A stretch of 64,000 bases of DNA from Variovorax atrisoli 110B (GCF_000382045.1 NZ_KB907451.1:434001-498000); one strand, 5' to 3'; positions 7,686 through 17,196 are shown, counted from the stretch's first letter. Numbers and translations: made by a program. The notes: a model not told the origin generated them from the sequence alone.

Positions 7686-9068
7686 TCAGCGTTCGATGGC
7701 CATGTCGGCGCGCCACCCGCGTGTTTTTCCGGGGTTCATCAGGCCCATCGGGTCGCTGCGCTTCTTGAACTCGATCTGCTTCGTGTCGATGGTCTTCATG
7801 CCGCCGTCCTCGATGGTGACGACGTGCGGGTTGAAGATCACGCAGCCGCCCTGCGACTCGATCTCGCGGATCACCTCGTACTGGTGGGCCTTGCCCTTCC
7901 AGCGCACCAGCAGGATGCCGAAGGTGCCGCATTCGCCGTTGGCGCGCGCGAAGTCCTGGTGCTGCAGCACGTCGTCGCCGAAGATCTCAAGGTGCCGCTC
8001 GACCACGGCCGGGTCGAAGGGTTGTGCGTAGGCCACCTGCAGGTAGGTCCAGCCGCGGTCGGCCTTCAGCGCCTGCAGCGTCGTGTGGTTGAAGGCGCAC
8101 TCGTAGGCGGGAGGCAGCCCGTCGGCGAGCAGCTCGGCCTCGGTACCCGCCACCGAGATGGTGCCGCCCTGCGCATCGGCGAGCGCGCGGAACTCGGCCA
8201 TCGATTCGGGCGAGACCATCGCGAACACCGCGTGCCGGTCGGCCGGGAAGCGGTCGCGCATGGCCGTGTAGTAGGGCGAGAAGCGCGCCTCCACCGTCGA
8301 CAGCAGGAAGATGTCGAGCGAAGGCGCCTGCGCGGCGATGCCGAAGTCGAGCGCGCCGCGGTAGGTGCCGAAGAGCACCGTGCAGTGCACCCAGTCGACG
8401 GCAGGGCTCAGCGCCACTTCCACGTCGAGGATCACGCCGTTGGTGCCGTAGGCGTGGTGCACCTGCTGGATCTCGTCGCCGTGCAGCTCGATGACGCGCG
8501 GCTCGCGCTCCACCGTCATCACGCGCGCGCGCAGCAGGTTGCCGGGGTCGCGCAGGATGCCGTGGCGGAACGAGCCTATGCCGCCGAAGCCGCCCGCGAT
8601 GAAGCCGCCGATGGAGGCCACGTGCCAGGTCGAGGGCCACATGCGCAGCGCCTGCCCGGTCTCGCGCGCGGCGAGGTCGATGTCGTGCATGCGCGCGCCG
8701 GCCTCCACGCGGATGCTGCCCTCGCGGATGTCGAGCACGCGGCACATCTGCGTCACGTCGAGCACGATGCCGCCTTCCAGCGGCACGCACTGGCCGTAGT
8801 TGCCGGTGCCGCCCGCGCGCACCGTGAGCGGCAGCTTCCACTTCGCGGCCACGGCCGCGGCCTGGCGCACGTCGTCCTCGGTGCCGACCTTCACCACCAG
8901 GTCGGCCACGCAGCCCGCGAGCTGCTCGGTGAGGATGGGGCTGTACCAGTAGAAGTCCTTCGACAGCTGCTTGCGCTGGCCGGGCGCGGTGATCACGTTG
9001 AGGCCGCGCAGTTCCTCGCGCACGGCGTTCCAGTCGACGTTTGCAGGGGAAACGTGTTCGGAGTTCAT
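7686..9068 (-). CDS. FAD-binding oxidase (FAD_binding_4, D-lactate/glycolate oxidase-like)
   Basis: A 460-residue flavoprotein of the vanillyl-alcohol-oxidase/PCMH fold. The N-terminal FAD domain shows LTVRAGGTGNYGQCVPL and EGGIVLDVTQM, followed by ASIGGFIAGGFGGIGSFRHG, typical of GlcD-like enzymes. The C-terminal half would bind substrate. Members oxidise 2-hydroxy acids or related alcohols. It sits inside an ABC transporter operon, between the permease and the binding protein, suggesting it acts on the imported compound. The ATG at 9068 is followed by MNSEHV; upstream in-frame residues run into the intergenic repeat and are not coding. Confidence 0.86.
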   Translation of the reverse strand: MNSEHVSPANVDWNAVREELRGLNVITAPGQRKQLSKDFYWYSPILTEQLAGCVADLVVKVGTEDDVRQAAAVAAKWKLPLTVRAGGTGNYGQCVPLEGGIVLDVTQMCRVLDIREGSIRVEAGARMHDIDLAARETGQALRMWPSTWHVASIGGFIAGGFGGIGSFRHGILRDPGNLLRARVMTVEREPRVIELHGDEIQQVHHAYGTNGVILDVEVALSPAVDWVHCTVLFGTYRGALDFGIAAQAPSLDIFLLSTVEARFSPYYTAMRDRFPADRHAVFAMVSPESMAEFRALADAQGGTISVAGTEAELLADGLPPAYECAFNHTTLQALKADRGWTYLQVAYAQPFDPAVVERHLEIFGDDVLQHQDFARANGECGTFGILLVRWKGKAHQYEVIREIESQGGCVIFNPHVVTIEDGGMKTIDTKQIEFKKRSDPMGLMNPGKTRGWRADMAIER

Positions 9069-9098
9069 CGACGCTCCGTCAAGGGGGACTCTTCGCAA

Positions 9099-9189
9099 GG
9101 GAACACCGCGGAACCGGCTTTGCCGGGCTCCAGGTGTTGCCCCCGGCAGGGGGTTGGCAAAGCGACACGAAGTGCGCGCAGCCTGGGGG
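9099..9189 (-). repeat. Stop-anchored three-hairpin repeat, copy 2
   Basis: Read on the minus strand it starts with CCCCCAGGC 8 nt after the stop of the ABC permease gene and ends with GGTGTTCC 30 nt before the FAD-oxidase start. It therefore lies within an operon, not at a convergent junction. This is the one copy whose long stem is imperfect: GGAG faces CCGC where other copies pair fully. Confidence 0.9.
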
Positions 9190-9197
9190 CGAGCCAA

Positions 9198-10088
9198 CTA
9201 TCTTTCACGGCGCATCTCGCTTTCGTGCCAGTGGCCCAGGACCAGGCGCGACAGGGCCGCGAACACGATGAAGATCACGATGCCCAGCAACGACACGAGC
9301 AGCAGCGCCGCGAACATCATCGGGATCTCGGTGCGGAAGCTCGATTCGAGGATGCGCGAGGCCAGCCCCGTCTCCTTGCCCGCCGTGCCGGCCGTGAATT
9401 CGGCCACCACCGCACCGATCAGGCTCAGGCCGCCCGCGATCTTCAGGCCCGCCATGAAGTAGGGCAGCGCGCTCGGCGCCAGCAGGTAGCGGAAGGTCTG
9501 CCAGGGCGAGGCCTTGTAGAGCTGGAACAGGTCGCGCAGGTTGCTGTCGGCGCTCTTCAGCCCGATGACGGTGTTCGACAGGATCGGGAAGAAGGCCACG
9601 ATCCACGCGCACAGCAGGAGCGCCGCCGTGGTGCTCGACACGTAGATCAGGATCAGCGGCGCGATCGCGATGATCGGCGTGACCTGCAGGATCACCGCGA
9701 TGGGGAACAGGCCGATCTCCACCCACTTGAAGAGCGCGAAGGCGATCGCCAGCAGCACGCCGCCCACGATGGCAGCGACCAGCGCCAGCAGCGTGAGCTT
9801 CACCGTGAACCACAGCGCGCTGGACAGCGATTCCCAGTTGTCGAACAGCGTGCGGATGATGAGCGAGGGCGCAGGCAGGATGTAGTGCGGGATGTTGTTG
9901 GCGCGCACGGTCCATTCCCACGCCAGCAGCAGCAGGGCGACGATGGCCGCGGGCACCGCGATGCGCAGCATCGACTCGCGCCGGCGCAGCCGGTCCTCGT
10001 GCGCGCGCAGCGAAGCCTCGGAGGGCGCGGCGTCGGCTTCCGCGAGAGGGGCGGCCGCGTGGGTCTCAGTGATCGATGTCGAGGCCAT
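9198..10088 (-). CDS. ABC transporter permease (SsuC/TauC/ThiX type)
   Basis: A 296-residue inner-membrane permease with about six membrane helices (first helix about residues 44-62, LRIAVPAAIVALLLLAWEW) and the EAA-like cytoplasmic loop FQLYKASPWQTFRYLLAPSA. This is the single permease usual for NMT1/sulfonate/taurine-type importers. The ATG at 10088 is preferred over 10100 because GGAG lies 6 nt upstream. It overlaps the end of the ATPase gene, so the two are translated together. A repeat copy follows the stop. Confidence 0.9.
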   Translation of the reverse strand: MASTSITETHAAAPLAEADAAPSEASLRAHEDRLRRRESMLRIAVPAAIVALLLLAWEWTVRANNIPHYILPAPSLIIRTLFDNWESLSSALWFTVKLTLLALVAAIVGGVLLAIAFALFKWVEIGLFPIAVILQVTPIIAIAPLILIYVSSTTAALLLCAWIVAFFPILSNTVIGLKSADSNLRDLFQLYKASPWQTFRYLLAPSALPYFMAGLKIAGGLSLIGAVVAEFTAGTAGKETGLASRILESSFRTEIPMMFAALLLVSLLGIVIFIVFAALSRLVLGHWHESEMRRER

Positions 10089-10893
10089 GCAGGGCTCCAT
10101 GCAGCGATTGCGACACCGCGGTGCAGTGCGCGTTGTAGCGGGTCGAGGTGCGGAAGTCTTCGCCGCGCGGATACGGCTCGTCGATGCGGATCTCGTCGAT
10201 CACGCGGCCGGGCCGCGCGGCCATCACCACGATGCGGTTCGACAGATACACCGACTCGTACACGCTGTGCGTGACGAACACCACCGAGAAGCGGTGCTCG
10301 CGCCAGATGGCCAGCAGGTCGTTGTTGAGCTTGATGCGCGTCATCTCGTCGAGCGCGGCGAACGGCTCGTCCATCAGCAGCAGGCGCGGGTGCGTGACCA
10401 GTGCACGGGCGATCGACACCCGCATCTTCATGCCGCCGGAAAGCTCGCGCGGGTACACGTCGGCGAAGCGCGAGAGGCCGACCATCTCCAGCGCCTGCTT
10501 CACCACCGGCGCCGCCGCGTCGCGGCCGGTGCCGGCCAGCTTCAGCGGCAGCCAGACGTTGTCGAACACCTTCGCCCAGGGCATGAGCGTGGGCTCCTGG
10601 AACACGAAGCCCAGGTCGCGGTCGGTCTTGCCGTTCTTGCCGTTCTTGCTGTTGCCGGCGGCGGCACCGCCCCAGTGCATGTCGCCCGAACTGATGCGCG
10701 TGAGCCCCGCGATGAGGCGCAGCGCCGTGCTCTTGCCGCAGCCCGAGGGGCCGAGGAAGCTGATGAAGTCGTGCTCGCCGATGTCGAGCGACATGCCCTG
10801 CAGCGCGAGCGTGCCGTTGGCGAAGCGCTTGCTGACGTTGCGCAGGCTGACCAGCGGCGCGCCGGCGGCGGCGGTGGTGGCTTCCGTGCTCAT
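10066..10893 (-). CDS. ABC transporter ATP-binding protein (SsuB/TauB type)
   Basis: A 275-residue cytoplasmic ATPase. Walker A GPSGCGKSTALR, Q-loop FVFQEPTLMPW, signature ELSGGMKMRVSIARAL, Walker B LLLMDEPFAALDE and the switch histidine in FVTHSVYE are all intact. A short Asn/Gly/Lys-rich insert (NSKNGKNGK, about residue 81) precedes the Q-loop. It would power the adjacent permease with the NMT1-like binding protein. The ATG overlaps the creatininase-family stop (ATGA), so it is the second gene of that operon. Confidence 0.92.
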   Translation of the reverse strand: MSTEATTAAAGAPLVSLRNVSKRFANGTLALQGMSLDIGEHDFISFLGPSGCGKSTALRLIAGLTRISSGDMHWGGAAAGNSKNGKNGKTDRDLGFVFQEPTLMPWAKVFDNVWLPLKLAGTGRDAAAPVVKQALEMVGLSRFADVYPRELSGGMKMRVSIARALVTHPRLLLMDEPFAALDEMTRIKLNNDLLAIWREHRFSVVFVTHSVYESVYLSNRIVVMAARPGRVIDEIRIDEPYPRGEDFRTSTRYNAHCTAVSQSLHGALHGLDIDH

Positions 10894-11711
10894 TTCCAGG
10901 CCGGCTCGTTGGCGAGGCGCGAGAGCGGGAAGCGGTCGACCTCCTGCAGCAGCTCGACGAAGCGGCGGCCCACGTGGTCGAGCACGGCCGCGCCCTTCTC
11001 GGCGGTCGCGCGCGTGGCGTCGCCGGCGGCGCCTGCGGGGTTGATGTCGTGCATCTGCCAGCCGAGCTTGCCGCTGGGCGTGATCGAGAGGAACCTGTTC
11101 TCCGCGGCCAGCTGCTCGGTCATCGAGCTGAAGTTCCGGAACTGGTCGCGGCGCACGTAGTCGGGCGTGAGGTGCAGCATCACCGAGCTCTCGAGGTCGC
11201 CCGCGTGGATGCCGTGCCTGCCCTCGTGCGCGGTGAACAGGCCCTCGGGCAGGCCCAGGGTGTACCAGTTGGCGGCCACGACCATCATGCCGTGCTCCTC
11301 GCGCAGGTCGCGCGCGACGATGTCCATCACGCTCATCTGGCCGCCGTGGCTGTTGTAGAGCACCAGCTTGCGCACGCCGGCTTTCGCGACGCAGGCGCCG
11401 ATGTCCTTCCACATCGAGATCAGCGTGTTCGCCGACACGGTGAGCGTGCCCGGGTAGCGCGAGTGCTCGTTGCTCTTGCCGTAGGGCACGGTGGGCAGGA
11501 AGAGCACCGGCAGGTCGTCGGGCAGGTGCGGCAGCGTGGCGCGCACCATGCCGTCGATGGTGGCGGTGTCGGTCGACATCGGCAGGTGCGGGCCGTGCTG
11601 CTCGGTGGCGCCCACCGGCAGCACGGCAATGAGCCGTTCGCGGTCGAGGCGGGAGAACTCTTCGCTGGTCAGGTCGGACCAGAAGCGGCTGCGCAGGGGA
11701 GGCGGATTCAT
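10890..11711 (-). CDS. Creatininase-family amidohydrolase
   Basis: A 273-residue member of the creatininase/creatinine amidohydrolase fold. The metal and active-site motifs are present: VLPVGATEQHGPHLP near residue 31, LYNSHGGQMSV near 122, and HAGDLESSVML near 172. Family members open cyclic amides (creatinine, N-formyl compounds, riboflavin-pathway formamides). It is the first gene of a five-gene minus-strand run with an ABC importer and a FAD oxidase, suggesting ring opening or deformylation of an imported nitrogen compound. The upstream region holds a 19-bp palindrome. Confidence 0.88.
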   Translation of the reverse strand: MNPPPLRSRFWSDLTSEEFSRLDRERLIAVLPVGATEQHGPHLPMSTDTATIDGMVRATLPHLPDDLPVLFLPTVPYGKSNEHSRYPGTLTVSANTLISMWKDIGACVAKAGVRKLVLYNSHGGQMSVMDIVARDLREEHGMMVVAANWYTLGLPEGLFTAHEGRHGIHAGDLESSVMLHLTPDYVRRDQFRNFSSMTEQLAAENRFLSITPSGKLGWQMHDINPAGAAGDATRATAEKGAAVLDHVGRRFVELLQEVDRFPLSRLANEPAWK

Positions 11712-11839
11712 CGCGGGTGTACCTCGTGGCGCCTGGTGTGGCGGTGGCTTAAATTATCCATGCGGTCAAAAAAGAGCGGATATACGTGGATACCCGGCGA
11801 TTTTCCTCATGCAAGCCGCGTGCCATCAAATTCATCCGA

Positions 11840-11858
11840 ACGGTCAAAAAATGACCGT
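11840..11858. promoter_or_regulatory. 19-bp perfect palindrome, likely operator
   Basis: ACGGTCA, AAAAA, TGACCGT: two 7-bp arms around five adenines. Additional CGGTCA half-sites occur at 11763 (GCGGTCAAAAAA) and 11862. All lie upstream of the creatininase-ABC operon, whose minus-strand leader also shows GATAAT close to the start. The lack of a U-run after the hairpin on the minus strand argues against a terminator for the autotransporter gene. The binding regulator is unknown. Confidence 0.6.
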
Positions 11859-11881
11859 GCGCGGTCAGGCCGCCGCGGCGT

Positions 11882-14501
11882 TCACCAGCGCAGGCGCATC
11901 CCGATCTGCCCCTGCCAGCCCGTCTGCTGGGTGTTGCCCACGGCGCTGGTGTAGGCCAGGCCGCCGTAGACCGCCACCTTCCGGTCGAGCTGCCCCACGA
12001 TGCCGCCGCCCGCCTCGAGCGCGCCGGAGTTGCGGCGGTTGACGACCTGGTCTGCAGGCCCGAGGTAGATCGCGTTGCTGCCGCTGAAGGTGTGCCACAG
12101 GTTGAGCTTGAGGTACGGCTTCCACACGCCGCCGCCGGCCTCGAAGCGGCCTTCGAGCCGCGCGCCCAGCCGGCCGGTGACGGCGTTGTCGCGCTGGAAG
12201 CGCACGGATGAGATGCCGTCGTCGAAGCTGTCGAGCGAGCTGCGCTGCCAGATCAGCTGCACCTGCGGCTGCAGCGTGATGCTGTCGCTCAGCGGCAGCG
12301 GGTAGCCGGCCTCGATCGACGCGGTCACGCTGGTGCCGTGGGGACTGCCCCCGCGCCCCAGCGTGGAGCGCGCGTCGGCCTTGTAGCGGGTGGCCAGCAG
12401 CACGGCGTCGCTGTACCAGCCGCTGCTCGCTATGCGGGTCCAGTAGGCGCCCAGGCTGTACCCCTCGACGGTGATGCGGCCGGCCGCTTCGTTGGTGGCA
12501 CCGTCGGCGATGCCGCTCGCGTTGCCGCTGGCGCGCGTGTAGCCGCCCAGTACGCCGACGCGATGCCGGCCGCCCGATGCGTCGGTGGTGGCCAGGAAGT
12601 CGTGGCCCAGCTGCAGGCCGCTGACGCTCCCGTCGAACTGCGGATTCGCGTCGCCGCGCAGGCGCTGGCGCGTGCTCTCGCCGAAAACGCGCCCCCAGGA
12701 GGCCTGGCGGCCTTCGCCCGCGGTGCCGCCTGCATCGTCGGCGAGCAACTGCTGGTCGCCCTGCCGGTCGTGGAAGGTGCCCAGCTGCGCCAGCCCGAGG
12801 CGGCGCACCGCGATCGGCAGCGCGCTGTACAGCGGAATCTCGGGGCGGTAGAGCTTGACCTGCTCCACCGGCATCGGCGTGCCCGAGGCCTCGGCCTCCT
12901 CCAGTGCCTCTTCCAGCGAGCCCACCACCTCGCCGCCGACCAGGTAGCCGTTGTTGCGCAGGTACCAGTTGTAGGGCGCATTGCCCGTCGCGCCGCCGCG
13001 GAACAGCCGGTATCTGTAGGCGCCGGCTTCCACCGCCTGGGCGAGCGAGAAGGCGTTGTCGGCCGTTGTCGCGCCGTTCACGGCCTGCACCACCAGGATG
13101 CCGTCGGCCAGCGTGGGCGCGCCCAGGCCGCCGCGGTTCACGACGCGGATGGGAGTGCTGCCGGTGGCCGCGCCGCCATCGATCACCAGCCTGTCGGAAG
13201 GCGAGTTGTCGCCCGCCAGCACGGTGTTGACCTGCATCAGCGCGCCGCTGCCGCCGAAGTAGTTGCCGCGCACGGTGAAGGCGCCGAAGTTCGTGCCGTC
13301 GTTCGGCCCGGGCAGCAGCGTGCCCTGGTTGGTGACGTTGCCGGCGAAGGTGCCCGTGCCGGCCACCGTGGCGCCGGGCAGCACGGTGATGACCGGGCTC
13401 GTGAGCGTGGCCGGAAGGGTGAAGCGCCCGGACTCCACTCGCACCGAGTCGGAGAAGCTCGCGTCGGTCAGCCACGACCACGCGGTGCCGCGCATCGTGA
13501 GGTTCTGGAAGTTGCGGAACGCGTTGTCGACTGTGCCGCTGCCTTCGAGGAAAGCCAGCGGTCTTGCCGATGCCGCCGTCGGCTGCGCCGCGAATGACCG
13601 AGCCCGTTTGCAGGATCAGCGTGCCGAGGCCGAGCGCGCCCATGTAGATCGCGTCGGTGTTGTCGGCGCCGCCGTGTCCCTCGATGGTGCCGGCGTTGAC
13701 CAGCGTGTCGTTGCCGTTCTGGCCGCGATAGCCGTAGCCGTTGGCGCTCGACAGCGTGGCGCCGGCGCGGTTCTCCACGCGCGAGAAGAAGCTCGTGCCC
13801 AGCGTGTTCGCATGCACCGCGTCGGCGCCGCCCGAGGGCGAGTTGGCGCCGGTGGTGGCGATGCTGCCGGTGTTCACCAGCAGGTTGGCCACGAGGTTGC
13901 CGCCCTGCAGGTAGACGCCCTTGGCCGAGTTGCCGCTGGTCGAGATGCTGCCGTTGTTGAAGACCGTGTTGCCCGGACCCAGCGTCGAGATGCCGTGCGA
14001 GCTGCCGCCCGTGGTGGAGATGCTGCCGTTGTTGGTGATGAGCGTGCGCGTGCTGCTGTTCGACGTGACCAGGATGCCCGAGGTGCCGCTGCTCGTCGTG
14101 CGGACCGTGCCGTTGTTGGTCATGGTGTTGTCGTTGCCCGTGGCGACCATTGCCGCGCGCGCCGAGCCCGAGCCGCCCGAGACGGTGATGGTGCCGTTGT
14201 TCGTGATGGTGCTGGCGTCGCGCACCAGCAGCGCCTGCGTGGCGTTGGTCGTCAGCGTGGCGCCGTTGTCCACCGTGATCGCGACGCCGGTGCTGCCCGG
14301 CGCGGCGATCACGCTGGCCGAGCCGGTGGTCGCGCCGCTGCAGACCACGGTGTCGCCGGTGCCTGGCGTGGCGGTGGGGTCGCAGGCGGCGTTCGCCGCG
14401 CCGCCCGCCAGCCCTGCAAGGGCGGCTGCGAGCCATGGAAGAGGAGGCATCGTGAAGGCCGAATTGCGGCGAAGGGACCTGTCGCGCTGCTCCAGACGCA
14501 T
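11882..14501 (-). pseudogene. Autotransporter (type V secretion) gene split by a frameshift
   Basis: The first frame starts at 14501 with AAGGAG 8 nt upstream and encodes a signal peptide ending near AANA-ACDP (about residue 38), then a passenger rich in NNGTI, NNGSIS and TGSV repeats typical of beta-helix autotransporters. Near 13557-13562 the frame is lost; reading continues in another frame with AFLEGSGTVDNAFRNFQNLT, further passenger, and a C-terminal beta-barrel ending GQIGMRLRW, a classic outer-membrane end with terminal aromatic residue. Restoring two bases (GC) at the site would give TALAFLEGSG, a common family sequence. Total length would be about 873 residues. A real 2-bp deletion and a sequencing error are both possible. 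Confidence 0.85.
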
Positions 14502-14621
14502 GGCTCGTGCTCCTTCTTGTTGTTCGCAAGGCCGAGGGCCTGGCGCGGCCCATTATTCAGGGCATTCAGCAATGAGGAAACAGACGAACTTCCGTATCAC
14601 AGGGTCCGACCGGATGCCCGC

Positions 14622-16247
14622 TCAGCGCCGCACGATGTACCGCGTGACGACCGGCCCCGACTCGCCGATGTGGAAGGCGAGCCTGCGTTCGCGCAGCGCC
14701 ATGTCGCTGGCAGTGGCGCGGGTGAAGCGCCGCAGGTGGTCGGTCCACGACTCGTCGACGATCTGCTCCACGTAGCGCTCGGGCTGCGCGATGTCGTGCA
14801 GCAGCTCCCAGCCGATGGCGCCCTGGCTCAGGCGCGCGCGGCGCGTCTGCTGCATCACGAGGTGGAAGGCGGCGGCGCGCGCGGGGTCGATCAGGTATTC
14901 GACGGTGACCACCACGCGGCCGGTCTCCTCGGGGGCTTCCGCGGGCGGACCGACGGCCCAGCCGGCCTGCGCGGGGCTGGTGTCGTCCTCGCCGCTCAGG
15001 TCGGTCACCCAGCGCAGCGCCGCGAGCATCAGCAGCGTGCCGCTGACTGCCGCCACGCTCAGGCTCGCGACCAGCGAGCTCAGCGTGGCCACCTGGCCCC
15101 AGATGGCGGCGCCGATCGCGCTCGCGCCCATGATCGCCATCTGGTACATCGACATGCCGCGCGCACGCACCCAGTCGGGCAGCGCGAGCTGGGCCGACAC
15201 CGACAGCGAGTTGGCCACCGTGATCCACGCCATGCCGCCGAAGAACATCGCCGGCACCGCGATCCACGCATTGGGCGCGAAGGCCATCACCGCCGTGGCG
15301 CCCGACTGCAAGAGCGTGCCGCGCAGCACCAGCTGGTCGCGGCCCATCGCCTGGCGCAGCCGCGGCAGGAACAGCACCGCGACGATCGCGCCCGCGCCCA
15401 TGGCCGCCAGCAGCAGCGTGAAGGTGCCTGCGCCGCCGCCCTGGAGGTTGCGCGCCAGCAGCGGCAGCAGCGCCAGCAGCGCGGTCGAGTGGAAGAAGAA
15501 GATCGAGATGCGCGTGAGCACCGCGCGCATGCGCTGCGACTGCCGCACGAACTGCACGCCCACGCGCATCGCGCTCACCAGCTTCTCGCGGCCCAGCGGA
15601 TTGGGCGTGTGCTCGCGCCGCCAGCGCAGCACGACGAAGCCCGATGCCACCGACAGCACCGCGTTCAGCGCGAACACCCAGATGCTGCCCGCGCTCGCGA
15701 TCAGCATGCCGGCGGTGAGCGGGCCCACGATGCGCGACGCGTTCATCGCGATGCCGTTGAGGCCCAGTGCGGCCGGCAGCTGCGCGCGCGGCACCAGCTC
15801 GGGAACGATGGCCGCGAACACCGGCCAGCGCAGCGCCAGCCCGATGCCGTTGGCGAAGGTCAGCGCCAGCAGCAGCGGCGCGGTCATGAGGTCGAGCGCC
15901 AGCGCGGCGCACAGCACGATGGCGGTGCCGGCCAGCCAGAACTGCGTGGCCACCAGCCAGCGCCTGCGGTCGAGGATGTCGGCCAGCGCGCCGCTGGGCA
16001 GGCCCAGCAGGAACACGGGCAGCGTGGAGGCCGACTGCACCAGCGCCACCCAGATCGGCGAGGAGGTCAGCGTGGTCATCATCCACGCGGCGGCCACGTC
16101 GTTCATCCACATGCAGATGTTGGCGACGAGCCAGGTGCTCCACAGCATGCGGAACACGGGAATCTTCAGGGGCACGAGCGCCGCGAATTTCGTCGGCTGC
16201 GGCCTCGCGGGCGGGATGGGTGTCTCTTCGGTGGATATGGGGGGCAT
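14622..16247 (-). CDS. MFS transporter, MFS_3 (EntS-like) family
   Basis: A 541-residue inner-membrane exporter with about 12 helices from residue 24 to about 420; ADILDRRRWL is the loop 2-3 motif. The last roughly 100 residues (from about 440, VVVTVEYLIDPARAAAFHLV) form a soluble domain resembling a dimeric alpha-beta barrel, a tail found in many MFS_3 proteins. Homologues export siderophores, drugs or unknown metabolites. It lies 120 bp upstream of the autotransporter gene on the same strand; that gap carries AATAAT, a possible -10 for the autotransporter. Substrate unknown. Confidence 0.87.
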   Translation of the reverse strand: MPPISTEETPIPPARPQPTKFAALVPLKIPVFRMLWSTWLVANICMWMNDVAAAWMMTTLTSSPIWVALVQSASTLPVFLLGLPSGALADILDRRRWLVATQFWLAGTAIVLCAALALDLMTAPLLLALTFANGIGLALRWPVFAAIVPELVPRAQLPAALGLNGIAMNASRIVGPLTAGMLIASAGSIWVFALNAVLSVASGFVVLRWRREHTPNPLGREKLVSAMRVGVQFVRQSQRMRAVLTRISIFFFHSTALLALLPLLARNLQGGGAGTFTLLLAAMGAGAIVAVLFLPRLRQAMGRDQLVLRGTLLQSGATAVMAFAPNAWIAVPAMFFGGMAWITVANSLSVSAQLALPDWVRARGMSMYQMAIMGASAIGAAIWGQVATLSSLVASLSVAAVSGTLLMLAALRWVTDLSGEDDTSPAQAGWAVGPPAEAPEETGRVVVTVEYLIDPARAAAFHLVMQQTRRARLSQGAIGWELLHDIAQPERYVEQIVDESWTDHLRRFTRATASDMALRERRLAFHIGESGPVVTRYIVRR

Positions 16248-16305
16248 GTGGCGCTATTTTGGCTCCGCGCCAGCAGAGCCCGCGATCCCGTCATCGCCAT
16301 CGCGC

Positions 16306-16395
16306 GAACACCGAGGAACCGGCTTTGCCGGGCCTCAGGTGTTGCCCCCTGCAAGGGGGTTGGCGCAGCGACACGAAGTGCGCGAAGCCTGGGGG
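16306..16395 (-). repeat. Stop-anchored three-hairpin repeat, copy 3
   Basis: On the minus strand it opens with CCCCCAGGC 5 nt after the stop of the amino-acid permease and ends with GGTGTTCG 58 nt before the MFS start. The variable stem pair is GAGG/CCTC, a compensated change from the GCGG/CCGC of other copies. Confidence 0.9.
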
Positions 16396-16400
16396 TGTGC

Positions 16401-17171
16401 CTAGGTCCTGTCGCTGCGGGCGAGGCGGTGCTCGAGGCGGCGCAGCAGCGTCGTCAGGATCAGCGTCATCACCCAGTAGATGACGGAGATCGCCAGGTAC
16501 GGCTCCCAGTAGCGCGCATAGGCGCCGGCCACGGTCCGCGCGGCGTAGGCCAGCTCGGCCAGGCCGATGGCGGAGACCAGCGAGGTGTCCTTCAGCAGCG
16601 CGATCGCGTTGTTGCCCAGCGGCGGCAGCATGCGGCGGAAGGCCTGCGGCAGCACCACGTAGCGCATCACCTGCGCGGGCGAGAAGCCCAGCGAGCGGCC
16701 CGCGTCGAACTGGCCGCGCGAGATCGACTGGATGCCCGCGCGGAACACTTCCGAGATGTAGGCCGCCGAGTTGAGCGTGAGCGCCACCACGCCCGAGATG
16801 AGCGCACCGTGCTCCTGCTTGAGCGTGCGCGCGAGCTCGCCGTCGATCAGCAGGCCCGAGGTCGGATGGATGAACACCGGCATCACCGCGAAGTGGATCA
16901 AGAGGATCTGCACGAACAGCGGCGTGCCCCGGAAGAAGCTCACGTACACCGTGGCCGGCCAGCGCAGGAAGAAGCGCGCGACCCAGGTCCATGGCGCGTG
17001 GCGCGGCTGCGCAAGCCGCGCGAGCGCGAGGCACAGGCCCCAGCTCGCGCCCAGCAGCACGCAGACCACCGTCATGCGCAGCGTCATCCATGCGCCCTGC
17101 CAGAACAGGTCCTTGTATTCCACGAGGATGTCCCATCGGAACCATCCAAACAGCAGGATCGGTTGTTCCAT
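16401..17171 (-). CDS. Polar amino acid ABC transporter permease (HisM/GlnP family)
   Basis: A 256-residue permease with the HisM-type signature: VSFFRGTPLFVQILLIHFA early, and the cytoplasmic EAA loop FDAGRSLGFSPAQVMRYVVL with GNNAIALLKDTSL after it. It pairs with the binding protein upstream (gap 81 bp, containing a terminator-like hairpin). No ATPase gene accompanies the pair, so a shared or distant ATPase must be used. The stop lies 5 nt from a repeat copy. Confidence 0.9.
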   Translation of the reverse strand: MEQPILLFGWFRWDILVEYKDLFWQGAWMTLRMTVVCVLLGASWGLCLALARLAQPRHAPWTWVARFFLRWPATVYVSFFRGTPLFVQILLIHFAVMPVFIHPTSGLLIDGELARTLKQEHGALISGVVALTLNSAAYISEVFRAGIQSISRGQFDAGRSLGFSPAQVMRYVVLPQAFRRMLPPLGNNAIALLKDTSLVSAIGLAELAYAARTVAGAYARYWEPYLAISVIYWVMTLILTTLLRRLEHRLARSDRT

Positions 17172-17196
17172 GCTTGCGTCCTCAACTCTCAGTCAA

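Noticed and set aside
7824..10274. An 816-codon plus-strand open frame
   Set aside because: It spans the FAD oxidase, a repeat copy and the permease in antisense; no family resemblance.
13550..13570. Programmed ribosomal frameshift in the autotransporter
   Set aside because: No slippery heptamer such as A-AAA-AAG and no obvious downstream pseudoknot; a deletion or sequence error explains the site better.
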